This document shows positions 1-8,561 of a stretch of DNA of 64,000 nt, piece by piece (the stretch's first letter is position 1; each line of letters starts with the position of its first letter). The notes below the pieces were generated by a model. It saw only the letters and a list, made by a program, of their open reading frames with translations. It did no database searches and was not told the DNA's origin. The position numbers and the translations under genes are program-made. Origin of the DNA: Acetobacteraceae bacterium ESL0709 (lineage in GTDB: Bacteria > Pseudomonadota > Alphaproteobacteria > Acetobacterales > Acetobacteraceae); assembly GCA_029433415.1 (NCBI GenBank), contig JAQTIA010000003.1:62001-126000 (forward strand), read 5' to 3'.

Positions 1-12
1 TGGAGGAGCGCG

Positions 13-540
13 TCAGGCTTCGCCGGCAGGTTCAGGAAATTCCTGCGCACGTTTGGCTTGCCAGAGCGCCACGAAGTCGATGGGCTGGAGGACGATGGGC
101 GGGAAGCCGCCGTCACGTGTCACATCGCTGATGATGGAACGCGCGAAGGGGAAGAGAAGGCGCGGAACCTCGACCAGAAGGATAGGTTCAATGAGATCCT
201 CGGGAGGGTTGTCCAGAGTGACGATGGCGGCATAGGTCAGTTCAGCGATAAAGACCATGCGGCTGGCACTGCCATCTTCCGGATGGTCGGTGGCTTCAGC
301 GCGGATGGCCAGAGCCACTTCGTAAACCGATTGCTCCTGTTCGATCCGGTTGGCCTGGACGTCAATATTGACATTGACCTGCGGAGCATTCCTCAATGAA
401 GTGAAAATGGACGCGCCGAGAGGAACCTCGAAGGAGAGATCCTTTGTATATTGCAGATTAATGGCCAGAGGCATGGCGGGGGGCGTATTCATGGCCTGCG
501 GAGCATTTTCTGAAACGGGAGTGTTATCCTGTTGTGACAT
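13..540 (-). CDS. secB: Protein-export chaperone SecB
   Basis: SecB is a cytosolic tetrameric chaperone that keeps preproteins unfolded and hands them to SecA. The 175-residue product carries the family core: the region around INLQYTKDLSFEVP, a Tyr/Ala-rich strand with FIAELTYAAIV, and the LLFPFARSIISDVTRDGGFPP segment that is nearly invariant in SecB. The frame is open further upstream (to 612), but I start at the ATG at 540: an AAGGA sits a suitable distance before it and the product then begins MSQQDN, as alphaproteobacterial SecB proteins do with a short polar N-terminus. It is divergent from the Tim44-like gene. The stop lies only 12 bases from the window edge. Function is confident from the family; the start is inferred. 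Confidence 0.95.
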   Translation of the reverse strand: MSQQDNTPVSENAPQAMNTPPAMPLAINLQYTKDLSFEVPLGASIFTSLRNAPQVNVNIDVQANRIEQEQSVYEVALAIRAEATDHPEDGSASRMVFIAELTYAAIVTLDNPPEDLIEPILLVEVPRLLFPFARSIISDVTRDGGFPPIVLQPIDFVALWQAKRAQEFPEPAGEA

Positions 541-756
541 AAACTGAACATCCTTGGAAAATAATCTTTTATCTCGGTTTTCTGGCCTAGCATGTCTTAA
601 AGAAATGGCCAAGTTTCGGCAAAGTTTATTACAAATCGTTCAGAATTTTTCTGAAATGGTTGAGATTGGGGCGTATTCGTCTTAAATTTAGGACAAGAAA
701 CAGTATAAGAGGCTCTCTGCGGAAGACTGCACAAGGGCCATGTTTTAGGACTGATA

Positions 757-1470
757 ATGACGAATTTCCCGTGGGATATTGTTTTACTGGCTCTTCTGGC
801 AGTCGCGATGGCGGGTACGCTTTTTTGTGTGCTGGGCCGGCGGATTGGAGCGCAGGGCCTGAAGCAGGAGTCATCGCCAGCGGTGAATGCACACGAGTCT
901 CGCAGGACTGATGAGCAGAATGGGCGTACGCAGCCGCCGCCTCTACCAAGTCAGGTGGCACCGGAGGAGGCTCGCATAGAGTATGCGGTACCAAGCGATC
1001 ATAGCGCCTTGTCTGAAGAGGTTCGTGCCCTTCAGCAGCGTCTGCCTGGCTTTACGGCTGAAGGGTTCCTTCGTCAGACAGAAGTATTTTTCAGGGAGAT
1101 CGTTGCTGCATTGACAAGGGCGGATCTGCCTTTCCTTCAGGCACGTTTGACGCCTGAGGCTTTCGAAGTTTTCAAGACGTTGATTGAGACTCGCCAGAAA
1201 GAGGGGCATCAAGCCTTCTGTGATATTAGGCGTATTGAGCGGCTCGAATATAAAGAGGTTGTGTCTGTCGCGCCGGATGCAGGGAATGGTGAAACAGGAA
1301 GCGTATATATAAAGGTGGCCATTATTTCCTGGCAGATCAGTAACCTGAAAGACGACAAAAAGAATATCGTTGAGGGGACTGAAGCACTGACGGAGTTTCA
1401 TGACCTGTGGGGTATTCTGTGCCCTTTGCAGGGGGGCGGGATAAAACTGGCTTCGGCCGCGGTATTTTGA
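757..1470 (+). CDS. Tim44/TimA-family membrane-anchored protein
   Basis: The 237-residue protein has one N-terminal transmembrane segment (about residues 7-26), a polar Pro/Gln-rich linker, and a C-terminal Tim44-like domain from about residue 90 (GFTAEGFLRQTEVFFREIVAAL onward, a NTF2-like fold in the family). Bacterial homologues of mitochondrial Tim44 occur in alphaproteobacteria, usually next to secB and mltA as here. The mitochondrial protein tethers Hsp70 at the inner-membrane translocase; the bacterial role is not settled, and membrane-protein assembly or tethering is only an inference. The ATG follows TTTTAGGACTGATA, giving a moderate ribosome-binding site (AGGA). Confidence 0.85.
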   Translation: MTNFPWDIVLLALLAVAMAGTLFCVLGRRIGAQGLKQESSPAVNAHESRRTDEQNGRTQPPPLPSQVAPEEARIEYAVPSDHSALSEEVRALQQRLPGFTAEGFLRQTEVFFREIVAALTRADLPFLQARLTPEAFEVFKTLIETRQKEGHQAFCDIRRIERLEYKEVVSVAPDAGNGETGSVYIKVAIISWQISNLKDDKKNIVEGTEALTEFHDLWGILCPLQGGGIKLASAAVF

Positions 1471-1619
1471 TGAACCGGGGTCTCCGTTGCTTTTCGGGAA
1501 AGTCTTTCGGGGCTGTGAACTTATCTGTTTTTGACGCGATTTTTAGAAACGGGGCTTTCTTGAAAGAGGGCCCTCAATCTTAACTGTAAGGGCAGAACAG
1601 GGTTCTGTTGTAAGTGTCT

Positions 1620-2828
1620 ATGAAGCGTTTTGTGGCTCTGCTCTTTTCAATGCCGTTGCTGGGGGCGTGTGTGTCCCAGTCTCCTCTGCCGTCTTCTGAT
1701 GAAGGGTTGTTTGCGCCTGTTGGATACGAGGCCCTGTCTGGCTGGGAGCAGGAAGATCACGCGTCTCTTCTCCCCCTGATATTCAAGGAATGCCGTCGCT
1801 TGGCAAATCTGCCTCCTGAGACAGCCCTGGGAGGGGAACCTTCCTTACCCAACGGAACAAAAGCGGGGGACTGGGTGGGTGCCTGTACGGCTCTTCCCAA
1901 AGGCGATGCCGTCAGCCCACAGGAAGCAAGGCACTATTTTGAAAGCTGGTTTCAGCCTTACAGGATGAAGAAAGAGGCCTTTTATACAGGTTATTATGAG
2001 CCTCAGATTGAGGCTTCTCTAAAGAGGACATCTGACTATACAGTGCCTCTTTATCGTCGCCCTCTTGATCTTGTGCGTGAAAAGGCCACGAATGGCGAGA
2101 TCGTTTTCGGGCGGTGGATCGGGCAGGATTTTCAGCCCTATGATGACCGCGCTGCGATTGACCAGGGTTCCCTGAAGGGCAAGGGGCTCGAGATTGCCTG
2201 GTTGAAAGATCCAGTTGATCTGTTCTTTCTTCAGATACAGGGTTCAGGGCGTCTGTTATTGCCGGATGGCAAGGTGTTGAGGGTGGGGTATAGTGCGCGT
2301 AACGGTCAGCCTTACGTCCCCATTGGGCAGGTTCTTGTCAGAAAAGGATTGATGGCCAAGGACGATGTCACTATGGAATCGCTTCGGAACTGGCTTGCGG
2401 CCCATCCTGATCAGGTGCAGTCCATTCTGGAAGAAAATCCTAATTATGTGTTTTTCAAGACTCTTCCACTTCCGCCTCAGGAAGGACCGGTTGGGGCCTT
2501 TGGAGTGGGGTTGACGCCCGGACGCTCTGTCGCAATTGATCGCACATATCTGCCGTTTGCGGCTCCAGTCTGGGTGGAGACGGTTTTCCCTTCAGAGACG
2601 CCCTCGCCTTCGGCAGATGTAATGAACTGGGATCATCTGACATTTGCACAGGATGTTGGCAAGGACATACAGGGAGTTGGGCGAGCCGATCTTTTTACAG
2701 GCTGGGGGGATCAGGCGAGATTTGTCGCTGGTAATTTGCGGCATCGCGGACATATGATTCTGCTTTTGCCGCGTCCCGCCACGACCGCACTTGACTGGTC
2801 GGCTTTCAGGGGTTCTTACGGCCAATGA
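1620..2828 (+). CDS. mltA: Membrane-bound lytic murein transglycosylase A (lipoprotein)
   Basis: MltA cleaves the MurNAc-GlcNAc bond of peptidoglycan with formation of 1,6-anhydro-MurNAc, acting at the inner face of the outer membrane. The product has a lipoprotein signal peptide ending in the lipobox LLGAC, the MltA domain (YTGYYEPQIEAS, the IQGSGR segment, VGYSARNGQPY) and a C-terminal 3D domain with AQDVGKDIQG and RADLFTGWG, where the catalytic aspartate of the family lies. Two starts are possible: GTG at 1614 or ATG at 1620; neither has a strong ribosome-binding site, and the ATG gives the usual MKRF signal start. The stop overlaps the next gene as ATGA, which implies translational coupling with the methyltransferase. 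Confidence 0.93.
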   Translation: MKRFVALLFSMPLLGACVSQSPLPSSDEGLFAPVGYEALSGWEQEDHASLLPLIFKECRRLANLPPETALGGEPSLPNGTKAGDWVGACTALPKGDAVSPQEARHYFESWFQPYRMKKEAFYTGYYEPQIEASLKRTSDYTVPLYRRPLDLVREKATNGEIVFGRWIGQDFQPYDDRAAIDQGSLKGKGLEIAWLKDPVDLFFLQIQGSGRLLLPDGKVLRVGYSARNGQPYVPIGQVLVRKGLMAKDDVTMESLRNWLAAHPDQVQSILEENPNYVFFKTLPLPPQEGPVGAFGVGLTPGRSVAIDRTYLPFAAPVWVETVFPSETPSPSADVMNWDHLTFAQDVGKDIQGVGRADLFTGWGDQARFVAGNLRHRGHMILLLPRPATTALDWSAFRGSYGQ

Positions 2829-3643
2829 TCCGTACGCGTCGTGAGGCGTTGGGGCGGCATGTGCTGATACGGGGAGATTCCGGGCGTGTTCTTAAAAAGA
2901 TCGCACCTGGAAGCATTGATGTCATTGTAACGTCGCCTCCCTATAATATCGGACTTGACTATCGCAGCTATCAGGATCGTCTGGCGGAAGAGGACTATCT
3001 CGACTGGATGGAAGATATTTGCGTGAAGCTTCACCGCGTTTTGCAGGCACAGGGGTCATTTTTTCTGAATATTGCGGGTTCGAGTGCACAACCATGGCTC
3101 CCCTTTGAGTTGGTTGTGCGTTTGAGAAAGCTGTTTGTCCTGCAAAATCATATCAGTTGGGTCAAGTCTATTGCTGTCAGGGACGTAACGCATGGTCATT
3201 TTAAACCGGTTAATTCAAAGCGTTACCTGAACCGGAACCACGAGCATATTTTCCATTTGACAAAAAAAGGCGATGTGCCACTTCACCGCCTTGAGGCAGG
3301 TGTTCCTTTTACGGATAAAAGTAACATTAATCGCCGTCGGCACCAGCAAGATAAACGTTGCCGGGGAGATACCTGGTTTTTGCCTTATGATACAGTGCGT
3401 AGCAAAGAGCAGAAATTCAGTCATCCGGGGACATTTCCTGTCTCTCTCCCAATGACATGTCTGCGTCTGCACGGAGTAAGGTCTGACCTGACGGTGCTCG
3501 ATCCCTTTATGGGAACGGGAACGACTCTCGTCGCTGCTGAAAAACTTGGTGTGAAGGCCATTGGGATTGAGGCTGATACACGCTATGTCAGAACGGCGCG
3601 GGAACGTCTGCGTAACTGTATCGAAGAGGCACAAGGGGACTGA
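2825..3643 (+). CDS. Orphan site-specific DNA methyltransferase
   Basis: Predicted S-adenosylmethionine-dependent DNA methyltransferase of 272 residues. Motif IV (TSPPYNIG, about residues 36-43) comes first and the SAM-binding FMGTGTT motif is near residue 228, the beta-class order. SPPY is more often seen in N4-cytosine enzymes, but N6-adenine members also carry it, so the target base is open. No restriction endonuclease is encoded nearby, so it looks solitary. It overlaps mltA by four bases and is followed three bases later by the Smr gene, so it is embedded in a housekeeping operon rather than in an obvious defence island. Regulatory methylation or plain self-marking are both possible. Confidence 0.87.
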   Translation: MIRTRREALGRHVLIRGDSGRVLKKIAPGSIDVIVTSPPYNIGLDYRSYQDRLAEEDYLDWMEDICVKLHRVLQAQGSFFLNIAGSSAQPWLPFELVVRLRKLFVLQNHISWVKSIAVRDVTHGHFKPVNSKRYLNRNHEHIFHLTKKGDVPLHRLEAGVPFTDKSNINRRRHQQDKRCRGDTWFLPYDTVRSKEQKFSHPGTFPVSLPMTCLRLHGVRSDLTVLDPFMGTGTTLVAAEKLGVKAIGIEADTRYVRTARERLRNCIEEAQGD

Positions 3644-3646
3644 AGA

Positions 3647-4213
3647 GTGGCCAGAAGACTCCTGAAGCAGGAAGAAGTGAGTCTATGGCAGACTGTCATG
3701 CGTGATGTCCTGCCTCTTAAGTCTTCCTCTTCAAGAAGCCTGCCTCGTCAGGAAAGAAACAGGGTATCTGAGACCCCGATTGTAACGGCTGTCGAGACAG
3801 AAAAAGAAAGGACATTCAGTTTTGGAAAAGTCCTTGAACCGGCCCCTGTACACAGGCCCCATCATCATGAATTATTTGTCGGAGTTCGTAATCCAGGGCT
3901 TGATGATACGCAGTGGAGAAAGCTCTCACGAGGGAAGATCGCCGTGGATAACAGGCTGGATCTTCATGGTTACAGCGTTCAGGAGGCTTTTGATCGGCTA
4001 ATGTCTTTTCTGGCTCGTGCCAGAGCAGGTCACTGGCGTTGTGTGGAGATCATCACAGGGCTGGGGAGTGGCGAAAAAGGCGGGACGATCCGGCGTGAAC
4101 TGCCATTCTGGCTACAGCGATCTGATATAAGGCCTTTCATTCTGGCAGTCGTTCATCCTCATCAGGCCAATCAGGGGTCTGTACGTGTGCTTTTGAAACG
4201 TAACCGAAGTTGA
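3647..4213 (+). CDS. Smr-domain protein (Smr/MutS family)
   Basis: 188 residues with a polar N-terminal half and a C-terminal Smr domain from about residue 100: LDLHGYSVQEAFDRLMSFL, then the IITGLGSG strand-loop and the C-terminal VRVLLKR strand. The LDLHG and TGxG motifs are the conserved nucleic-acid-binding and nicking motifs of Smr domains. Substrates in bacteria are not firmly known (branched DNA or RNA nicking in characterised members). The start is GTG at 3647, three bases after the methyltransferase stop, with GAAGAG just before it. It closes the mltA operon; a Fur-controlled transcription unit begins downstream. Confidence 0.85.
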   Translation: MARRLLKQEEVSLWQTVMRDVLPLKSSSSRSLPRQERNRVSETPIVTAVETEKERTFSFGKVLEPAPVHRPHHHELFVGVRNPGLDDTQWRKLSRGKIAVDNRLDLHGYSVQEAFDRLMSFLARARAGHWRCVEIITGLGSGEKGGTIRRELPFWLQRSDIRPFILAVVHPHQANQGSVRVLLKRNRS

Positions 4214-4287
4214 AAATACATTCATACACTCGCGTGCAGAGATTTTGTCTTGGCGGCCGTTTGCGGGGCTACTATAAAAGGCAGAAC

Positions 4288-4306
4288 GCGAATGATTATC
4301 ATTATA
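4288..4306. promoter_or_regulatory. Fur box upstream of the iron ABC operon
   Basis: A 15-base core at 4291-4305 reads AATGATTATCATTAT, a palindrome around its central T that matches the classical Fur consensus (GATAATGATAATCATTATC) at every core position apart from that centre base. It lies about 32 bases before the start of the iron-siderophore binding protein, so a Fur-type repressor bound here would overlap the promoter or initiation region. In Acetobacteraceae the regulator could be Fur or a related family member; which one is not shown by sequence. Confidence 0.8.
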
Positions 4307-4337
4307 AAATTTCCTGACGGATGGGAGAGCGGGCGTT

Positions 4338-5468
4338 ATGTCTTTAAAGGCGATGGTGCGGGCGGCTACGGTTGTTTCGCTTATAATGGGAAGCAGTGTT
4401 GTTACCAAGGTGCAAGCGCGTGACGTGACTGATATTACCGGTCATGTTGTGCAGGTTCCTGATCATCCCAAGCGCATTGTTTTGGGAGAGGGACGTCTGA
4501 TTTACGCTCTTGAGCCGCTGGAAAAAGAGAAGCTTTTTGAGCGCGTTGTCGGGTGGCAGGGTGAATTCAGGTCATCAGACACAGCCTATTACAAGGAGCT
4601 GGTTGCCAAATTCCCCCAGGCTGCGAAAGTTTCCGTCATTGGGCGCAGCACAGCCGATACCATCAGTCCTGAGAGGATTCTGGATCTTCATCCTGATCTC
4701 GTCATTTTCAGTACAACGGGGCATGGTCCGGGACAGTCAAGCGAAGTGACGACTCAGCTCAGGGCTGCTCATATTCCGATCGTCTTTATTGATTTCAGGC
4801 AGGATCCCGTCAAAAACACCGCTAAAAGCATGACGATTCTTGGTCAGGCTCTGGATCGCCAGAAAGAGGCCGCTGCGTTTACGGATTTTTATGAAAAGCG
4901 TCTTTCCTTGATTGAAAGCAGGGTGAAGGATGTGCCTGTCGCCCAGCGTCCACGCGTGTTTATCTATATGCTGGCAGGGCAACGTCCTACCTGCTGCCAC
5001 ACGGCAGGAAAGGGTAATATGGGCGCCTTTATTGAGGCTGCGGGTGGAGAGAATGTAGCGGCCCCCATGCTGCCGGGCTATCTGGGTGATATTTCTGTCG
5101 AGGCTCTCATGACCCTTGATCCTGATATTTTGCTTCTGGATGGCACAAAGGGGCCAGAGGCAAAGGGTTCAGGCCTGCGGATGGGAGCAGGGGTAACGCA
5201 AGAGATGGCTTATGCCTCTTTTGAGAATCTTCTGAAACTGCCTGAACTGTCCAATTTGAAAGCCGTGCATCAGAAAAAGACTTATGGTATCTGGCACACT
5301 TATTATGACAACCCCTTTAACATCCTGGCTGTCGAAGTGATGGCAAAATGGTTCTATCCAGACAAATTCAAGGATCTTGATCCCGACTCAGATCTCCGTA
5401 CCATGCAGACGGAGTTTACAGCCCTTCCGCCTGGAGGGACTTACTGGATCGGTAATGATGCCCACTGA
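4338..5468 (+). CDS. Iron-siderophore ABC transporter, periplasmic binding protein
   Basis: 376-residue periplasmic binding protein of the TroA/FepB type. An N-terminal signal peptide (MSLKAMVRAATVVSLIMGSS) ends near the AxA-type site before RDVTD. The body has the usual start strand DVTGH-like (DITGHVVQVPDHPKRIVL), the PERILDLHPDLVI segment and the SVEALMTLDPDILLLDG segment that mark iron-complex binding proteins. It should capture a ferric siderophore or haem-like complex and deliver it to the permease encoded next; the ligand cannot be read from sequence. The Fur box just upstream indicates iron-repressed expression. No TonB-dependent receptor is in this window. Confidence 0.9.
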   Translation: MSLKAMVRAATVVSLIMGSSVVTKVQARDVTDITGHVVQVPDHPKRIVLGEGRLIYALEPLEKEKLFERVVGWQGEFRSSDTAYYKELVAKFPQAAKVSVIGRSTADTISPERILDLHPDLVIFSTTGHGPGQSSEVTTQLRAAHIPIVFIDFRQDPVKNTAKSMTILGQALDRQKEAAAFTDFYEKRLSLIESRVKDVPVAQRPRVFIYMLAGQRPTCCHTAGKGNMGAFIEAAGGENVAAPMLPGYLGDISVEALMTLDPDILLLDGTKGPEAKGSGLRMGAGVTQEMAYASFENLLKLPELSNLKAVHQKKTYGIWHTYYDNPFNILAVEVMAKWFYPDKFKDLDPDSDLRTMQTEFTALPPGGTYWIGNDAH

Positions 5469-6558
5469 GCCTGTTGGCCGCACAAAGGATCATTCTCCTG
5501 ATCTTGAACGTTATGGAGAGCTTGCGGCCCGTCTGACGGGTATGAAAACGTCCTATAGCCGCCTGACCAGTCGCAGGGCAGTGATATTGCTGATTCTGCT
5601 CGGGCTGATTTGTGGCTCTCTCTTGCTGGATTTTTCTCTGGGGCCGGCGGGCTTGACGCCGTCACAGCTCATGCATGCGCTGTTTCATCCTTCTTCAGAT
5701 ACGGCGTCTGTTATCGTCTGGCAATTACGTCTGCCTTATGCCCTGATGGCTATTCTGGTAGGATTGGCACTGGGCGTTTCAGGCGGGGAGATGCAGACGA
5801 TTCTTGATAACCCCTTGGCGAGTCCTTTTACATTGGGCGTGTCAGCGGCTGCGGCTTTTGGGGCTTCTTTGGCCATTGTTTTGCACTGGAAGCTGCCTTA
5901 TGTCCCCGAAAACTGGATGGTCCCTATAGAGGCCTTTATTTTTGCTGTTGGTTCAGCTTTTCTGCTGGAACTTGTTTCACGCGCCCGGGCACGTTCGACC
6001 TCCGTTGTCGTGCTGTTCGGGATTGCGCTTGTGTTTACGTTCCATGCCTTCGTGGCGCTCATGCAGTTTGTGGCGGACGAAGACTCTCTTCAGGAGCTTG
6101 TCTTCTGGACAATGGGTAGCCTGACGCGGGCTGACTGGGACAAGATCGGCATTCTGGGGTTGGGGTGCGTGGTTATTCTGCCTTTTACGTGGCGTGCCGC
6201 TTCCGCCATGACGGCCCTGCGCTTGGGCGAGGACAGGGCGGCAAGTTATGGGGTGGATGTTGCGCATCTGCGTATGATGTCTCTTTTGCGGATCAGTATT
6301 CTTTCGGCACTGGCTGTCTCATTCGTAGGGACCATAGGTTTTGTGGGGCTGGTCGCCCCTCATATTGCCAGAAGGCTTCTGGGTGAAGATCATCGCTATT
6401 ATCTTCCCGGTTCGGCGTTGTGCGGGTGCCTGATTATGTCCCTTTCTTCCATAGCGGCTAAAAATCTGATTCCCGGTGTCGTGATTCCAGTCGGTATCGT
6501 GACAGCTCTTGTTGGCATTCCGTTCTTTCTGGGCGTCGTTCTGAGGAGACGGATTTGA
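5455..6558 (+). CDS. Iron-siderophore ABC transporter, permease (FecCD family)
   Basis: 367-residue FecCD/BtuC-family permease with about nine to ten hydrophobic segments. Family marks include the GVSGGEMQTILDNPLASPFTLG motif near the N-terminal third and, toward the end, FVGLVAPHIARRLLGEDHRYYLPGS, the cytoplasmic loop that contacts the ATPase. I choose the ATG at 5455 (a second ATG follows directly at 5458); the reading frame is open upstream but that part lies inside the binding-protein gene. It overlaps the binding protein by about 14 bases and the ATPase by one base, a tight three-gene operon. The long cytoplasmic N-terminus before the first helix (about 45 residues) is slightly unusual. 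Confidence 0.9.
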   Translation: MMPTEPVGRTKDHSPDLERYGELAARLTGMKTSYSRLTSRRAVILLILLGLICGSLLLDFSLGPAGLTPSQLMHALFHPSSDTASVIVWQLRLPYALMAILVGLALGVSGGEMQTILDNPLASPFTLGVSAAAAFGASLAIVLHWKLPYVPENWMVPIEAFIFAVGSAFLLELVSRARARSTSVVVLFGIALVFTFHAFVALMQFVADEDSLQELVFWTMGSLTRADWDKIGILGLGCVVILPFTWRAASAMTALRLGEDRAASYGVDVAHLRMMSLLRISILSALAVSFVGTIGFVGLVAPHIARRLLGEDHRYYLPGSALCGCLIMSLSSIAAKNLIPGVVIPVGIVTALVGIPFFLGVVLRRRI

Positions 6559-7364
6559 TGCAGCCTTCTTCTGTGGGCGAAACAGACGCTCTTCTGGTCA
6601 GTGACCTGAGCGTCCATTATGGTGCCCGACGCGTTATAGAAAATCTGACTCTGGGGCCCATAAGAGCGGGGCGCATAACGGCTGTCCTGGGCCCCAATGG
6701 TTCGGGGAAGTCGACCTTGTTACGCGCTATTGCAGGGCTGACGAAATCGACGGGAACCGTTACGCTGGGAGAGGCGCACCTTTCTGGTATGTCTTCATCC
6801 AAACGGGCGGAATTAAGCGCCTATCTTCCACAAACATTGCCTCCTACCGTCCATTTGCAGGTTCTTGAGGCGGTGATGGTGGCGCGGCGGGCGGGCTCCA
6901 TGATTTCAGCGACTACAGCGCTGGAAGAAAGTGCTGAAATTCTCGAGCGTCTGGGGATTGGCTCTCTGGCATTGCGCTATATGGATGAACTTTCCGGCGG
7001 TCAGCGTCAGCTTGTCGGTCTGGCACAGGCGCTTGTACGCCGACCAGCACTGTTATTGCTTGATGAGCCGCTTAGCGCGTTGGATCTCCATTATCAGATC
7101 GCTGTGATGGAGGCCGTCCGTCATGAGACGGAAATGAGGCAGCTCGTGACCCTCATTGTCGTGCATGACCTCAATATCGCTATTCAGAGAGCCAGTGACG
7201 TCATTTATCTGAAGGATGGGAAGCTGGTGCAGCAGGGGAGCGTTATAGATGTGACAACGCCTGCTATATTGGCCGAGATTTACAGTGTCAGGGCGCGTAT
7301 CGAACTCTGCTCACGCAATAAACCCCATGTTCTGGTTGACGATGTTGTCAGGGACCCGCTCTGA
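6558..7364 (+). CDS. Iron-siderophore ABC transporter, ATP-binding protein
   Basis: 268-residue ATPase of the FepC/FhuC type that powers import through the neighbouring FecCD permease. Walker A is GPNGSGKST, the signature is LSGGQRQLVG, Walker B is LLLLDEPLSALD, and the H-loop lies in IVVHDLNIA. The ATG at 6558 overlaps the permease TGA by one base (TGATG) and has GAGGAG upstream, which fixes the start better than the in-frame TTG just before it. It is the last gene of the Fur-box operon and converges with hemF. Confidence 0.93.
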   Translation: MQPSSVGETDALLVSDLSVHYGARRVIENLTLGPIRAGRITAVLGPNGSGKSTLLRAIAGLTKSTGTVTLGEAHLSGMSSSKRAELSAYLPQTLPPTVHLQVLEAVMVARRAGSMISATTALEESAEILERLGIGSLALRYMDELSGGQRQLVGLAQALVRRPALLLLDEPLSALDLHYQIAVMEAVRHETEMRQLVTLIVVHDLNIAIQRASDVIYLKDGKLVQQGSVIDVTTPAILAEIYSVRARIELCSRNKPHVLVDDVVRDPL

Positions 7365-7401
7365 GTAACAGGCGCAGGTCCCTGAAAAAAGGCCTGTAAC
7401 C

Positions 7402-8316
7402 TCAGGGCCAATGTGTTTCAGGAGGCAGGCTCATCAGGATGGCTTCAGTGTTGCCACCGGTTTTAAGGCCAAAAACAGTGCCCCTGTCATAAAGCAGATT
7501 GAATTCGGCATAACGCCCCCTGCGGACAAGCTGTGCCTCTCTGTCACTGTCATTCCAGTGTGTGAACATTCTTTTCCGTACCGCTGCCGGATAGGCCTTG
7601 TAAAAGGCGTCGCCAACATCCTTGGTAAAGGCAAAGTCATTTTCAATATTTTCTGTGCGGAGCCAGTCATAGAAAATGCCGCCAAGACCGCGTGGCTCCT
7701 TGCGGTGCGGGAGATAAAAATATTCATCGCACCATTTTTTGAAACGCGGGTAATAAGTGGGATCGTGCTTGTCGCAGGCTTCCTTGAAACAGGCGTGAAA
7801 AGCCTCTGCATCTTCAATGGCTTCCTCACTTTTGGGGAACATGGGTGTAATATCGCCACCACCGCCAAACCAGCCACGTGATGTGATAATCATCCGCGTA
7901 TTAAAATGCGCTGCCGAGACATGAGGGTTGCAGGGGTGAGCCACAAGGGAAATACCTGTGGCGAAAAAGCGTGGATCTTCCTCAGCACCGGGGATCTGCT
8001 TGCGAAATTCAGGGGAGAATTCCCCCCAGACGGTGGAGCAGTTTACGCCGACTTTTTCAAAGACCCGCCCGCGCATGACAGACATCACGCCGCCACCGCC
8101 GCTTTCCCGCGTCCAGGCGGTACGCTCAAACCGCCCTGCCTGACTGCGATCCTTAAGGATTTGCGACTGACCCTTTACAGCTTCGTCCTCAATCTGCTCA
8201 TAGGAAGCGCAGATGCGGTCGCGCAGGGACTCAAACCAGGCCTTCGCCTGCGCCTTAAGGGCATCATGGGGAACATTGGGACGAATAATTTCACTAAAAT
8301 CCGGCGTTTTGGTCAT
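7402..8316 (-). CDS. hemF: Oxygen-dependent coproporphyrinogen-III oxidase
   Basis: HemF oxidatively decarboxylates coproporphyrinogen III to protoporphyrinogen IX in haem synthesis, using oxygen. The 304-residue protein has the family blocks [39 protein letters not shown], the [11 protein letters not shown] loop, and [18 protein letters not shown], all highly conserved and including the active-site His/Asp/Arg residues. Length is normal for the family. It is transcribed alone toward the iron importer operon, with about 245 bases separating it from divergent mtnP. Haem supply fits the cyo oxidase encoded later in the window. Confidence 0.97.
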   Translation of the reverse strand: MTKTPDFSEIIRPNVPHDALKAQAKAWFESLRDRICASYEQIEDEAVKGQSQILKDRSQAGRFERTAWTRESGGGGVMSVMRGRVFEKVGVNCSTVWGEFSPEFRKQIPGAEEDPRFFATGISLVAHPCNPHVSAAHFNTRMIITSRGWFGGGGDITPMFPKSEEAIEDAEAFHACFKEACDKHDPTYYPRFKKWCDEYFYLPHRKEPRGLGGIFYDWLRTENIENDFAFTKDVGDAFYKAYPAAVRKRMFTHWNDSDREAQLVRRGRYAEFNLLYDRGTVFGLKTGGNTEAILMSLPPETHWP

Positions 8317-8561
8317 GAAGCCTATCCTTCTGTCTCGCCTGCAATCTGTCCGGGAACAGATCTGGAAATGTTTTTTCTGTTACGCGCATGACTATACTCC
8401 TTCATATCTCACAGAAAAGAGAGGAAGCCATGCAAATTGTAAAAATCAGTCCTCGAATTTCATAAAAATCTGTATTCCTGAAACGCGTCAATCCGCTATT
8501 ACGGGCTACGCAACGTAAATTTGGCTGCAAAATGCAGGGAAAAGCCTAAAAAGGGAATGCC

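Noticed and set aside
541-756. Further gene between secB and the Tim44-like gene
   Set aside because: Only short frames without ribosome-binding sites; the gap most likely holds the two divergent promoters.
8430-8465. 11-codon frame (MQIVKISPRIS) after a good ribosome-binding site upstream of mtnP
   Set aside because: Too short to support without conservation; no attenuator hairpin follows it. Otherwise I see nothing in the hemF-mtnP gap.
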